A stretch of 64,000 nucleotides of DNA from Tridacna crocea. Taxonomy: Eukaryota > Mollusca > Bivalvia > Cardiida > Cardiidae. Shown piece by piece: positions 47,501 through 58,615 of this stretch. Under the pieces are notes generated by a model, which was not told the origin of the DNA, did not search any database, and saw nothing but the letters and a program-made list of their open reading frames with translations. The translations under genes were made by a program, and so were the position numbers. The stretch covers positions 38,658,619-38,722,618 of the forward strand of contig OX031071.1 in NCBI GenBank assembly GCA_943736015.1. Reading direction: 5' to 3'. Position 1 is the first letter of the stretch, and each line of letters begins with the position of its first letter.

Positions 47501-48050
47501 ATTCGTAATTGCCCCCCTGAATAGAATATTCACTTAGTTTTTATATTGGTAAAATCCAGTAGATGAACCACATGACTGCGAGTTTAACAGACTTACTTTT
47601 GGAGTGTCGTCATCACCATTTCTTGCACAGATAGTATCACAGTATAATGCTAAGTTACATAGAAATTAGTTCTCTGGAGCAGAATAAATTGTGCTAAAGT
47701 CAACTTATATAGATGTTAGAATAACCTCAGTCAATGGTGAAGAAGACGTATTTTAAACCCTTCACCCAAGTAGTTCTTTTGTTTTCTTTAACAAAGCAAG
47801 AAGGTTCATAATCAAATTCAAAATAATTGATAGACCAAATAACCATTGAAGACAGCGTATTAGAATAGACTTAACCAACGAAGAGCTAGCAGAAGTGAAG
47901 TAGACATTACATGTTTTGTGGGTAGCTGATAATGATTTGTTTTGGTTCAATCAAACGAATTTAGGTTCTGAGTTAACCCAGAGAAATTATTCAAGAAAAA
48001 CAGCTACATTGTATGACCACATATGACTAGAGCAAAAATGATAATGCAGG
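47501..48050 (+). pseudogene. Probable Pao/BEL protease-region remnant
   Basis: Follows the gag remnant in the same orientation. Pieces such as 'RIDLTNEELAEVK' and 'LHVLWVADNDLFWF' (about 47860-47950) resemble the region after the aspartic protease in Pao elements, but the match is weak and stops are frequent. It may be unrelated debris. Confidence 0.35.
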
Positions 48051-48860
48051 GTGTTTTGGTAAGTAGAATTGATTGAGATCATCAAATATTGGTCCCAGTG
48101 TTTTGTAAAAGGAACATGTACATCTTACACTCGTTTGTCATTTGATGTTTTACACCCTTTAAGATATCATTTAATCAATATTGCAGTGGCCAAATCTATC
48201 AGTCATGCTCTTCTGTCGGTTCCTGTACAATTATTTTTCTTATCACTTCCAACGTTAGAAATGTCAATAAAAATAAGAATAACTAAAAACGATTTCTTAA
48301 GACAAAACGACACTCTCGCAATAGTTGTTATATCATAAAGGGCCCTTTTATTTGAAGAAAATAGTTTCACCGGGGGGGGGGGATTTTTGTTTCTCTGTAA
48401 TATCCTCACAGAAACTTCCGATTAAGGTTTTCCTCAAATATTTTTTCTTTTATAAGTATTCTTTGTGCTTTAAACATGATTTGGATTGTGTTAAAATGCT
48501 ATTTAAAAGGACTATTCAGTGGATAAACTCGGAAAGTTTCTAATTTATATAAATGAGCTGTCTTGCAAGCGGCTCTAAATAAGATTTAAATAGTAATGGT
48601 CATCAATATTCTGATCTGTGCTTATATTTGGAAAGGTAGTGCTTTTGTTTTCCACTTAACTGAGAGTTTTGTTGAATTGTATTTAAGAATATCGATGGCG
48701 ATAGAATGAAAGCAAAACAATAATGAAATTAAACAATACACTAAAACAATTGCAAATCTACATACACTCGTTCTCTCCGCATCTTCTTTTGTACCCTGAA
48801 GAAAATACAAAAAAAAGCTGTATTACTAAAAGCAATTGATAAATATGGTGATTTCTTTTT
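48050..48860 (-). repeat. Duplicated segment, copy I (microexon-bearing)
   Basis: Shares ordered blocks with 53900-54700 and 55900-56420: 'ATCATAAAGGGCCCTTTTAT' (48331-48350) versus 'ATCATAAAAGGGTCC' and 'ACCATAAAAGGCC', then 'TTTCTCTGTAATATCC', then 'ATTCAGTGG'. It is followed about 420 bases later by microexon 1. Moderate divergence outside the exon shows the duplication is old. Confidence 0.6.
48766..48795 (-). other. Putative 30-nt microexon 1
   Basis: On the minus strand it lies between a pyrimidine-rich tract ending TTTTCTTCAG and a GTATGT donor. Read in frame 0 it gives GTKEDAERTS. Thirty bases preserve reading frame when spliced in or out. Four similar copies occur downstream on the plus axis, all on the minus strand. 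Confidence 0.5.
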
Positions 48861-49700
48861 TCACAAGTATTTCTTCCAAGATTATTACAGATAAAACTTA
48901 GTTACAAGCACCTAAAGAAGTCTTTAATTGAAATCTACAGACCTAGGCGGCTCTAAATAGATGAAAGAAATAGACAAAAATAGTCATAATCACTCATATG
49001 CATGCTCCCCTTTTTTTCTCGTTTGTTTGCTTTCTACCTAATTGAGAGGTTTGTTGATTTTTAGTGAAAAGTAAAATCTTCATAGAAAAAATAAAAGCAA
49101 TCATCAAAGATATTTCGGCCAATATTTTCTCCAATCGTTGCTAATTCTAATCAGTATTATTTGTGGTTTGAAGATTAGTTTGATTGTTTTGTTATCAGTT
49201 AATTGAGTTTTTTAGCAGTTTTTTAGCAGTTTCAAAAAACTGCTAACGTTTGCAATATATAATATTGAAAACTTTTGCTAGCGGGTGAAAAAAGTCATCG
49301 TTTTTCTAGTGGTTACTTTAATCAAAGTTCAAATATTTATTGACAAATTTATGGCAAAGCTAGTTGCCTTTGGCCATTTACATAATTATACATACATTGT
49401 AAATATGGCAAGGTCATGTACTGTACAGCAATCAAAACAAGAAGTTTTGATCAAAGAAAAGAACAATTCAAAAGATAGAACAAAACTAATTTCCAAATGA
49501 TCACAATGCTGGAATTTTGTACCTTGGTGTAAGTAAGCGAGGTGGTTATTTATGAGATAAAGTTTGCTTGCTTATTACATAAATATGGTAAGAAGATGGT
49601 ATCAAAAGAAAAAGTGTACGTCCACAAAAAAACACTGGATTTGAAATAAAACTAGTAAACAGATGGATAATGTAACTGACTGATAAACTCTTGTGCTGTG
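48861..49700. other. Intergenic sequence with a degenerate duplicate segment
   Basis: Near 49020-49140 it repeats blocks found just upstream of the microexons ('TAATTGAGAGGTTTGTTG', compare 'TAACTGAGAGTTTTGTTG' at 48658), but the exon itself is not recognisable. An inverted repeat occurs at 49212-49245 ('AGCAGTTT...AAACTGCT'). No gene called. Confidence 0.4.
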
Positions 49701-50970
49701 GTCATAGTAAGCTATGTAGTATTCCGTCTTAAAAGATTGATTTCATAATTCCATTCAATTTCGTCGTACCCATATATTCCCCAAATTTCGGCCCCGTATA
49801 GCATGATTGGTGTTACAATAGTTTCGAACAGTTTTAATTTGGTCTGTCTATCTTTTTGAATTTTATCAAATAAAATCAGAAGATTGTGATAGGCTCTGAT
49901 GACTTTCTCTACTAAACTTTTTACATAGTATCTAAAATTGCCAGAGTAATGTAAATTTACTCCCAAATAACAGAAACATTTTACTACTTCAAGTTGTTGG
50001 TTATCTATCGTCCAGGAATAATTATTATTTGATTTTTCTCCTCAAATATACATTTTTTTGTTTGTGTTGATTTTTAAGCCATTTCTTTCAGAATATGTAT
50101 TAATATTGTTTAACTGTAACTGTAAACCATCAGGAGAGGTTGAAAGAAGAGCAATGTCATCTGCAAATAATAACATATAAAACGTCAAAATATCGAAATT
50201 TGTCTCGTATAAATTTTCAAGATCTAGGCTACCGCTTATGTCATTTATGAAAAATAAAAATAGTATTGTGGATAACGGATCGCCTTGCTTAAAGCCAATC
50301 GAAACATCTAGAAAATCGGAATACTTATTTTCATTCGTTAATCGTATGCATGATTTGACGTTACTATACACAGATCTGAGCATATTCACCATTTTACAAC
50401 TTACTCCTAATTTTATTAGCTTGTCCCATAAAGTATGTCTGTTTATTGAATCAAATGCTTTCTCATAATCTATGAAAGCACAATACAATTTACGTTTGTT
50501 CAAAACACCTTTTGTATGACGGTATGTAATAAAAAAAAATACAACCGACTGTGCTGCATTTGTCTCTAAAACCAAATTGTGAGTTGTTAAAAAGATTTTC
50601 ATTTTCACTCCATAAATTTGGTCTGTTCCTAAGAGCGAGTGAGAACAATTTACCTAATATATTTACTAATGTAATACAGGGACATTCTGTCGTATTTGTT
50701 TTCTCAACCTTTTCATGAACGGGTACGATTATTCCCTTTTGCCCATAGAGAGGGGTAAATACCTGTTTCAAATATTTTATTAAAAACTATTGTTAAATAT
50801 GGTGCTAAGAAAGAAGAGCCGTCTGTCAAAAACTCGGCAACATTTCCAGTAAAATCAGCACTGTTATTTCTATTGAGACATTTTATTATTTTTGTTATTT
50901 CCTCTACAATCTAACTCTACTACAGTTAAAATAGAATCCCTTTGCGTACTTTTATGATTTGGAAGCTGGT
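49700..50970 (-). pseudogene. Non-LTR reverse transcriptase fragment, frameshifted
   Basis: Read leftward from about 50960. The fingers region contains 'NILGKLFSLALRNRPNLW' and 'NNSQFGFRDKCST'. The palm (50042-50608) has 'CAFIDYEKAFDSINRHTLWDKL', 'GFKQGDPLSTILFLFFINDI', 'LLFADDIALLS' with an intact FADD, and 'NGLKINTNK'. The thumb (49712-49966) ends 'TPIMLYGAEIWGIYG'. At least two shifts and one stop separate these pieces, and no endonuclease precedes them, so this is a 5'-truncated, inactive copy. The clade is unclear; it differs clearly from both intact elements in this window. Confidence 0.88.
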
Positions 50971-51129
50971 TCTTTTTGTTTTCTTCTTAAGTCAGAACTT
51001 TTTTCCGAAAACAAGATTGTAATCAGTTTTACCTTTACGACATATTTGGCCCATGGGGTGAATTATATTTTTATACAAGGGAAAATGTATATTGAAACTG
51101 TTGCTAGAGATATCGTTTTCAAGAGAACA

Positions 51130-51475
51130 TGGATAGTCTGGATATTTCCTCCTACAATTGTCGAGGATTGAAGAACGAGAAAAAAAGGTTTAATTACTAT
51201 ACACTTTTAAAAGAAAATAACTTTGATGTTTGATGTTTGCAAGAAACAAACTTCTCCGTAAAAATTGAGAATAAATATCATCATGAATGGGAAGTCAACT
51301 CCGTTTTAGCCATAGTAATAAAAACTCAAAGGAATAAAAAAGGAATAAATAGGGATAAAGGTATAACAATTTCTATGCAAAAAAGAGATTCAAACGGGCA
51401 ACTTATAACCATTAAATTTTCATATAGTGACATATCAGCCATCCTTGTAAAGGTATGCAGAGAACTCAACAACAG
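51130..51475 (+). pseudogene. L1/Tx1-like endonuclease fragment
   Basis: Gives 'DISSYNCRGLKNEKKRFNYY' and then, after a stop in place of 'ILCLQET', 'CLQETNFSVKIENKYHHEW' and 'RDSNGQLITIKFSYSD'. These align in order with residues 3-105 of the intact ORF2 at 36824. The copy breaks off at about 51475. It is a dead relative of the same family. Confidence 0.85.
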
Positions 51476-51734
51476 CTGATCACTATCAAAGATGCTGGGG
51501 TAAGTGAAATGGCCATTTACCTCTGAAAGTTAAAAATCCTATCGCTTGACAGTATTTTGTGTACACTTTCAGATGCACATTGCTTTCTGGATCTACCAAA
51601 ATACGTGTCGATTATCACTATTGTTGACGCCTGTAAATGTACTATTTCCGGATTAACTTCTCCAAAAGCGAATCACGTGATATCACGAGTCTTAGACTCA
51701 ACTCAAACTTAATTTTACCCGTCTACGCTAGAGG
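51476..51734. other. Unassigned spacer
   Basis: No ORF or repeat end recognised between the endonuclease fragment and the SINE-like units. Confidence 0.35.
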
Positions 51735-52260
51735 AGACCGCTCCTTCATGCATGGCTTCATCCCGATTTAGATACAGAACCAAACAACTGCGTCTGACAG
51801 TATTCTCTTTTGCACAGTGGTTATGGAGTTGGTCTTTTTAAACTTCAATAAAAGAGGATGTTGTCCGCATGGTCTCGAATCCCGCCAGGTGCAGTTGTAT
51901 TTCGGCTATGCTATGCATTTGTTGCTTACTTCCATGTTCGTAAGATGGGGGCTCCTCCGAAATTGGCCATTCAGCTATTAATCCCATCTGTTGTCCAAAA
52001 ATGGACTTTCTGCTTAATAAGGCTTTGAATTTAAAAGGGGATGTGTTACGGAATACCGCTCCTTCATTCTTGGCTTCATCCTGGTTTAAATACAATACCT
52101 AACAACTGCAATAGGGAGTAATTTTTTTAGCTCAGTGCTTATGGTATTGACCTTTCGTCCGAGCGTTCTAGGTTCGAATTCTTCCTTGACCCTGTATTTC
52201 TGTGTGCATTTGCTCATTCGTTTCTTTGTTACCGACTTTGTTTGTAAGAACGCTGTCAAA
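51735..52260 (+). repeat. SINE-like tandem units (about 320 bp), about 1.6 copies
   Basis: Each unit begins 'GACCGCTCCTTCATGCATGG' or a variant (51738, 52058), then 'TTTAAATACAATACCTAACAACTGC'. The second holds a tRNA-type A box 'TAGCTCAGTGC' (52128-52138) and B box 'GGTTCGAATTC' (52171-52181). The first has a damaged equivalent ('CAGTGGTTATGGAGTTGG', 'GTCTCGAATCC'). The family recurs at 63.4-63.9 kb. Confidence 0.75.
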
Positions 52261-52783
52261 CCATGAAGAATTGACCTATGCAAGATTATGTAACAACAGT
52301 CTCTGGTAATTCTGATTATATTAGAAGAATAAAACATAGTTGTGGTTCACACATTTTTATTTTAGATCGCGACCAAGGAAGAAACCGCCAGCTAAATGTT
52401 AACCATGAAAAATATCAAAGCTTTATATTATTCTATTGTATGGCAAGATTAACCAGAGACAGGTTAATCTTTGGTGTTGTTCTTTAATTGTTTTTTCTTG
52501 TAATTCTCAAACATATGAGATATTAATGACTTTTTTAAGTAGAAAGCACCTGCATACGAAAATGTAAAAGTGGTTAAATGAGATTTTATTTTTAACTTGT
52601 ATTGTAGAAAATAGTGTGTGGAAAGATAAAATGATTGTAACAAGTAATTTCGTGACAAGCAATTTTTCCTTTTTCTAAAATATTTTAGAAAAGAGGTTTG
52701 TATCAGACACTGTAAAATATGGGATTATTTGGAACATACATGTATAAATATCAAGAGAGGTGTTATAATACAGCCTGGTTGTT
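52261..52783. other. Intergenic sequence, no gene seen
   Basis: AT-rich. The short frames at 52278-52487 (plus) and 52464-52658 (minus) show no recognisable motifs. Confidence 0.4.
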
Positions 52784-53877
52784 ATAATATTTTTGAAACT
52801 GATTTGAATACTTAACAATGTTGATAAAATATGAGAATGTCGGTTTAATCATGCCATAATACAAGTATAATGAACAGCAAACGAACTTCACTATAACATT
52901 CATGTGCAAACGCTGCACACACACAAACTTAGCAATACAGTTTTGGTCTAGTAAAGTAAAAAATGAAAAAAAGGTTGTTTATAAAATCTCTAAGATTTGA
53001 ACATTTAGCCATGAACGTTTTCCTTCAATTACATCTGCGAAAGTAATAATAATTTCATGATATCTGATGAAACAGCACCATATTTATAAATACGAGCCAT
53101 GTTCTGTAAATAGATGGTTGCTTAATCCATCAGCCAAAAGGAACCGATCCATGTCAGCTATTTATAAGTTTTTTCTGCTTGTCTAAGGACAAGGAGATTC
53201 AGTCAGTCATTGGACTGAACATATTTTATGGATTTATAATTACATGTATGTGATGACTTGTTTGATATTATACATTATGAAAATGTAACAAGCCCCGTTT
53301 GCCAGAGCATAGCTCACAAACATGTACATGTATCATGTACCAGTAGCTGCCCTGGGTCTTTCGTGTTAGTGACCTTAGGCAAGACACCTCAGAGCCATGC
53401 CATAGTACTGATGAAACCACGGATATAGTTTCATGAATTTGTGAACGTCTACCGTTTTATCTGAAACACTGTTGATCATGGAGAAAGTCACCATTCAACC
53501 ATTCAATCTCTAAATTACGTGTTTTCAAGATCACCCATATCATCGGAATCACCTAGTAATCCGGGTGCTTCCTTGCTCAGTAGTACAGTGTAGGTCTTGT
53601 AACCTTAGGGCCCCGGGATCGAGCCTCAATGGACGAACTTGGTCTTTCGCGGGAGTGTCCTTGGACAACACATCTCAAAGCCCTAGCATAGTACTGGTAC
53701 AACCAAAATATACATGAATACATAAGCTGTCGCTGTAATATGTCCCGAAATAGAGTTGAAAGCGGCATAAGACACCATTAAATCAATTAATCTCTTAATT
53801 GTGCTTTTTTCTGCATTCCCTTAGTGCTGACCTTATATGCTTTGCCCAAGCACATTCCCATGAAGAACGCCGGTACA
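52784..53877 (+). repeat. ~1.09-kb duplicated segment, copy 1
   Basis: Near-collinear with 61184-62248 in direct orientation about 8.4 kb away: from 'TATTTTTGAAACTGATTTG' to 'CATTCCCATGAAGAACGCCGGTAC'. Copy 1 has short extra stretches (for example near 53060-53120). It contains 'GGGCCCCGGGATCGAGCCTC', whose complement has a B-box-like string, but no clear A box. A 63-codon minus-strand frame is shared by both copies and is likely incidental. Confidence 0.85.
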
Positions 53878-53899
53878 CCTGAAAGTTTCGATCATTGTT

Positions 53900-54500
53900 T
53901 AGTGTTTTACATCTTTCTTTTCTTATTATTTTATTCATATTGCTAAGGCACTTGGTCATGTTTTTTCTAGAGATTCCTTTACCAATACCTTTGCATATTA
54001 CTATGTTCAAATTACTTCCCACGTACATAACAATGACACGAGAGAATAACAAACAGAATGTTTTTGACGACAAGCCCATGCTTTTTAAATAGCTGGATTA
54101 TCATAAAAGGGTCCTTTGATTTGATAAAATATTATCACGTCGAGAAGGTTTAAGATTTTTTATTTCTCTGAACAACTTCGCAGATTGCCAGTTTTGCAGT
54201 ACTTTCAGTGCTTTGCATATCAGATTAACAGTCGGTCGAAAGGGCCATTCAGTGGCTCACCGTATTACTGGTAAAGTTTGTAATACATTTATGCTAATGA
54301 ACGCTTTTTTAAGCGGCAAAAATGTTCATTTTTTTCTTTTTTTGTTAGCGGAAAAAAAGTCGGCTTTAAATGTTGTTCTCGTTTTGAAATTAGATTTATC
54401 TATTGTCTTTGTGGCAGGTTAGCTGATCTGTAGTAAATATCTTTCCCTTAATAAATATCATGATTCGGAAAATGATGAAAATGTCTACATCAACGTATTT
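53900..54500 (-). repeat. Duplicated segment, copy II
   Basis: Aligns with 48050-48540 and 55900-56420: 'CCTTTACCAATACCT', 'GAGAATAACAAACAGAATG', 'TTATCATAAAAGGGTCC', 'TATTTCTCTGAACAAC', 'CAGTGGCTCACC' and 'GTAAAGTTTGTAA'. Microexons 2-4 follow at 54629, 55045 and 55567. Confidence 0.65.
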
Positions 54501-54628
54501 CCTCTGTTCCTTCCTTTGCACCCTGCAGAAATCAGAAAATAATCTAAATTTTTTTTTACGGAAATGTCAAATCGTTGAAATATAGAAATAAACGGTATAA
54601 AAGATTAAGTGATAAAACATCAACATAC

Positions 54629-54659
54629 ACTCGTTCTCCCAATGTAGGTTTTTTATACC
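54629..54659 (-). other. Putative microexon 2 (31 nt, degenerate)
   Basis: Flanked on the minus strand by TTTTTTGCAG and GTATGT. The 3' half 'GAGAACGAGT' is identical to microexons 1 and 3. It is one base longer than the others and breaks the GTKED-type reading, so it may be a decayed copy. Confidence 0.4.
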
Positions 54660-55044
54660 CTGCAAAAAAATGTATTATTTTGAATCCTTTTCCATGAATA
54701 GGATGAACTGTTTCCACAATTATTTTTAAGTCATTAAATGTCAAAAAATTGTTTTAAATAGATTGCGCAGTGGTAGATAAAAGCAGTATGTCTCCTTTAT
54801 TTAATCAAAATTCATTAGCTTATCCTTGAACTTATAAATAAATTTGTACTATATTATATCATTATTAGTTTTGCAAGAGAATGAAAATGAAAAAAAAAGT
54901 GACCGTTACTATAATTGTTGCTTCCAGTTTCTGTTTCAGTAAGTTTTCTTTTTTTTTAACTTGTAGTGAAAACATGTACATGTATATTGAAAGGAAAAAT
55001 TCCAAACAAAACTAAAAAGTAAACAAAGGTATATATCTACATAC

Positions 55045-55074
55045 ACTCGTTCTCTCTGTAGTTTCCTTTGTACC
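55045..55074 (-). other. Putative 30-nt microexon 3
   Basis: The acceptor tract is rich in C and T and ends CATTTTTGCAG; the donor is GTATGT. Reads GTKETTERTS in frame 0. It differs from microexon 1 at one silent position (AAA/AAG) and by replacements in two codons. Confidence 0.5.
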
Positions 55075-55566
55075 CTGCAAAAATGAGAAAGAAAGGCTGT
55101 TTTATGTAAGTAGCGACGTATTAAAATTCACATATTAAAGATACTTTTGCTGTACAGGTGGTCTAGGAATGTTAATTTGGAAAGCAACACGATTTTGAAA
55201 ACCTTTATTGCTCCATTTTGCTCTGTTTCACAGACTGCTTCTCTTGTTCAGTACATTTGGTACTTTGAAAATGAATTGGATTGTTTGAATATTACTAAAA
55301 ATGTTTTTCAGGCTCACTCTGGAACTGGTAATTACTAATGACTTTGATAATGAACACAATTTGGAACTGGGAAGAAAAAAATGAGAAAGCGAAACCATTA
55401 ATCTTATCGTCAGTCTTGTTGTTGTTGTTTTGAAAGCATGTGCTTTTTGCTAAGTGGTTAAATGACGGTTTTAATAATCTGTTGTAACAAGCAAGGTTTT
55501 TTAGAAAAAGAACGGAAGAAAGGAATATAATGACAACCGACATGAATGATAAAAACATCAACATAC

Positions 55567-55596
55567 ACTATTTTTCTCTGTATCTTCTTTTTTACC
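55567..55596 (-). other. Putative 30-nt microexon 4
   Basis: Acceptor CTATTTTTGCAG, donor GTATGT. Reads GKKEDTEKNS in frame 0. Confidence 0.48.
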
Positions 55597-55889
55597 CTGC
55601 AAAAATAGGGGAAACCATTAGTCTTTTTTTTTGAAGCAGATGAGGAAAATATTTTTACAAATATTTCTTTAAAATGTCATTAGATTCTAGAGATATGTGC
55701 AAGCAGGCTAAAAGTTAAAATCTAAATATCTTTGTTTCAACTTTCCTTAGCTGTACAGGTGGTTTGTAAATGTCAATGGGTGAAGCTCCATGCCTTTAAA
55801 AACTTAAATCGCATCGTAACTGTTGTCTAATAAGTGTTTTTTGCATACAAGTAATGGTACAACTGAGCATTCGTTTGCTGTTTTATTTT

Positions 55890-56440
55890 TACACCAATTA
55901 TGATATTATTTCAACCTTATTGAGGCGGCCCACACACTTGATCCAGTTTTGCTGTAGATTACTTTACCAATACTTGACGTATCTCTTTGGTCAAGTCACC
56001 TTACTCATAAACCATGTTGAAACAAGAGATTAACAAGCAGAATAATGTCTAAAGGCTACACCACGGTTTTGCAATAATTGGTTTACCATAAAAGGCCACT
56101 TTAATTTAAAAAAAAAATATTTTCGAACGTGGAGTTTTCGTTTCCTATTTCTCTGACCATCCTGAAAAGGGTTAATCAATGCCGATAATTATTTCCCGTA
56201 CCGATTTCTACCTTTATTCAGTTTTTTGCTATGCATAATTATGACTTGGATTATTTAGATGTTGGTGAAAAAGGTTATACAGTGCCTTACCCAGGAATAT
56301 GTAAAGTTTGTAAATATGAAAATGAGCACTATAATCAAAATGATGAAACCACTATTAGGAACGTCAACATTACTGTAATGGTTACATTTTTTTTTCTTTT
56401 GGAAAGCTGCTGCTTTTTTGTTTCTTACTCAACTTAACGT
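55890..56440 (-). repeat. Duplicated segment, copy III
   Basis: Matches copies I and II at 'TTTACCAATACTTGACG', 'GAGATTAACAAGCAGAATAATG', 'TTTACCATAAAAGGCC', 'TATTTCTCTGACCATCC' and 'TGTAAAGTTTGTAAATATG'. A short plus-strand frame (56231-56437) lies in it but has no motif. Confidence 0.6.
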
Positions 56441-57469
56441 TTTTTTCCTTTAATTAAGATAACTATCATTAAGAAAAAATGAAATGCAAGCCATGATGAG
56501 CTCGAAGGTTCTCCCATGAGCCTTTTGATCATACATGATCCATTTTTCTATGACTTTGGGGATATTATGACTAACAGTCTAACAAGCTTGAAATCATAGT
56601 TATTGGGCTGAAAACTATGCTCTGCTTTGTACACAATCTATTTCTCGATTTTTTCTCATTGACCTACAAACACTACCCATTTTCCAAATGTAGATATAAT
56701 CAAAACAATGATTCTGGCACCTTTTATGAGCATTTGACAGAAAATTTGGCCTCTTTAGAGTGCACAAGATTTTTTTTAAAAGATTTAACATGGCAACGAA
56801 GTGTTTACTTAAAGATGCCTGTCTACAGTTGGTGAGCAGAAACGCTCTTAAATTTCAAAAAGAAAAACAGAATGGTACAGAAATCTGTCCTTTGTGTACA
56901 CAAGGATAAATTACTGACATATATCGTGTAAATGAAAAAAGAAACACGGGGGTTTGTGTGAGAAACCGAAAATTGGCCAGAAGAAAACTGGCTGACGATC
57001 GAAGCTGTAAACAATGACGGTGACTCACGGAAAGTTATCGTTGGTTTCCGCCTAGAGTCGGATACGGTGTAACTTACATATAGGCCTCGATCTCCGTCTA
57101 AAAATAGAGGCTACAACATAGGAGCATCCATTTTCCTTTATTTACCGCATCAATGCCAAGGTCAAGTATAGTCACGTTACAGTATGCATGATCATCATAC
57201 GAATCTACCCGAGTGTCTAACGGATATCGAAAATCTTCGATTCAAAATCCGGAAACGACCAGTCTGTTTACATTGAAGGCCGCAAGTCCGCGAAATGCAT
57301 TTTCTATCGGGCGTAATCTAAGCAACCTTGCAACCGTCAGGCGCGATGTTTGGCATAGATATATAAGAATGACTATATTTTGATAAAATAAAAACAAAAT
57401 GAGTAAAAACTGGCTTAAATGAGTATTATTGTCTCTTTAATATGACCCGTTTTCATCTTATCTTATTAA
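56441..57469. other. Intergenic sequence, no gene seen
   Basis: Frames at 56617-56835 (plus) and 56823-57014 (minus) are short and motif-free. The part from about 57000 to 57360 is less AT-rich and contains several CG dinucleotides ('CGGATACGG', 'CCGCGAAATG', 'GGCGCGATG'), but I see no exon signal strong enough to call. Confidence 0.35.
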
Positions 57470-58400
57470 TCATCAAGACAAACATTGTGACTAACGTTCA
57501 TATGTAATGCACAAAGATATTCTGACAAAGTTTCATGAGTATTGGACTGTAACTGTGGTATGTAGAGCGTATACAACGTTTTTCTAAGACTGAATCTAGT
57601 GACCAAGCTTTTGACTCATTTTCAAACTTGCTGGAAACATTATCAAGACAAACACTTTAACAAATTTTCAAGAGTATTGAACTAAAAATGTGGCCTCTAG
57701 AGCGTGCGCAGTGCTTTTCTAAGATTTGACCTTGTGAGCTAGTTTTATGAACTGATATAATCTATTTTCGGACTAGTCTTAATTATCACTATGACATGCC
57801 TTCTGACAAATTCACAAGCATATTGGACTGAAAATAGAGCATAAACAGTTTTTTTTTCAAGGATTGAACCTAGTGACCAAGTTTTCATCCAACATGACCC
57901 TTTTTCAAACTCCTAAGATATATCATCAAGACAATTATTCTGACCCAGAATTATGGGTATTGAATTGAAAATATTGCCTCTAAAGTGTATGCAAGGATTT
58001 TCAAAGATATGATCTAGTTTTTGACCCAACACGACCAATCTTTAAACTCGTTTGAAATATAATCAAGACATTATCAACACATTCTTAACAATTTCCATGA
58101 GCATTGGCCTAAAAATATTGACTGTAGACCGTATACAAGATTTGATCCAGTGACCTAGTTTTTGACCCAACATGACCCATTTTCGAACTTTTTCGAAATA
58201 TTATCAAGAAAAGGATTCTGATCAATTTCCATGAGTTTCAAACCAAAAATGTAGCCTGTAGATTGCATGTACAAGTTTTTCTATGATTTGACCTGGTGAC
58301 ATAGTTTTCTACCCCTACATGACCCATTTTTTAACCCGTCCGAGTAATTATCAAGGTACACACCCTGAATTAAAATCATAAGTGTCGGACTGATAAGGGG
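57470..58400 (+). repeat. Tandem ~145-bp repeat, about six diverged units
   Basis: Recurring order: 'ATCAAGACAAACATT', 'TCTGACAAATTTCATGAG', 'TATTGGACTGAAAAT', 'GCCTCTAGAGCGTA', 'TTTTTCTAAGATTTGACC', 'GTGACCTAGTTTTTGACCC' and 'ACATGACCCATTTTCGAAC'. The last motif recurs near 57625, 57765, 57895, 58035, 58180 and 58320. I recall this unit as a widespread bivalve repeat, which would need a database search. Confidence 0.8.
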
Positions 58401-58545
58401 ACATCTACAGTTCATACAAGGTAAAAGTTGAAGACACAAGACAGATACCGCAGGACACACACCGCACTGCGCACACCGGACGCCGGACACAGCACAATTA
58501 CAACAGCTTTCCTTAAGCACTTTGTGCTCAGGTGAACTAAAAAAC
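58401..58545 (+). repeat. Terminal part of the tandem-repeat element
   Basis: CG- and CAC-rich stretch ('CGGACGCCGGACACAGCAC') followed by 'CTTTGTGCTCAGGTGAACTA', a terminus type seen on bivalve repeat elements. It directly adjoins the tandem array and probably belongs to the same element. Confidence 0.6.
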
Positions 58546-58585
58546 AAATGACACAATACAGAAAGTGATTCAAATATTTACATAC

Positions 58586-58615
58586 AAGCGTTTCCTCTGT
58601 GTCTTCTTTGGTGCC
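58586..58615 (-). other. Putative 30-nt microexon 5
   Basis: Acceptor TTACTTTTGCAG, donor GTATGT. Reads GTKEDTEETL in frame 0. Relative to microexon 1 it has silent changes in the Gly, Thr and Asp codons (GGC, ACC, GAC). Confidence 0.5.

Noticed and set aside
48203-48409. Larger minus-strand exon next to microexon 1
   Set aside because: The homologous positions in copies II and III do not keep the same reading frame, so coding is not supported.
53577-53768. Minus-strand ORF shared with 61919-62140
   Set aside because: Shared only because the ~1.07-kb segment is duplicated. The frames differ in length and in places by indels that are not multiples of three.
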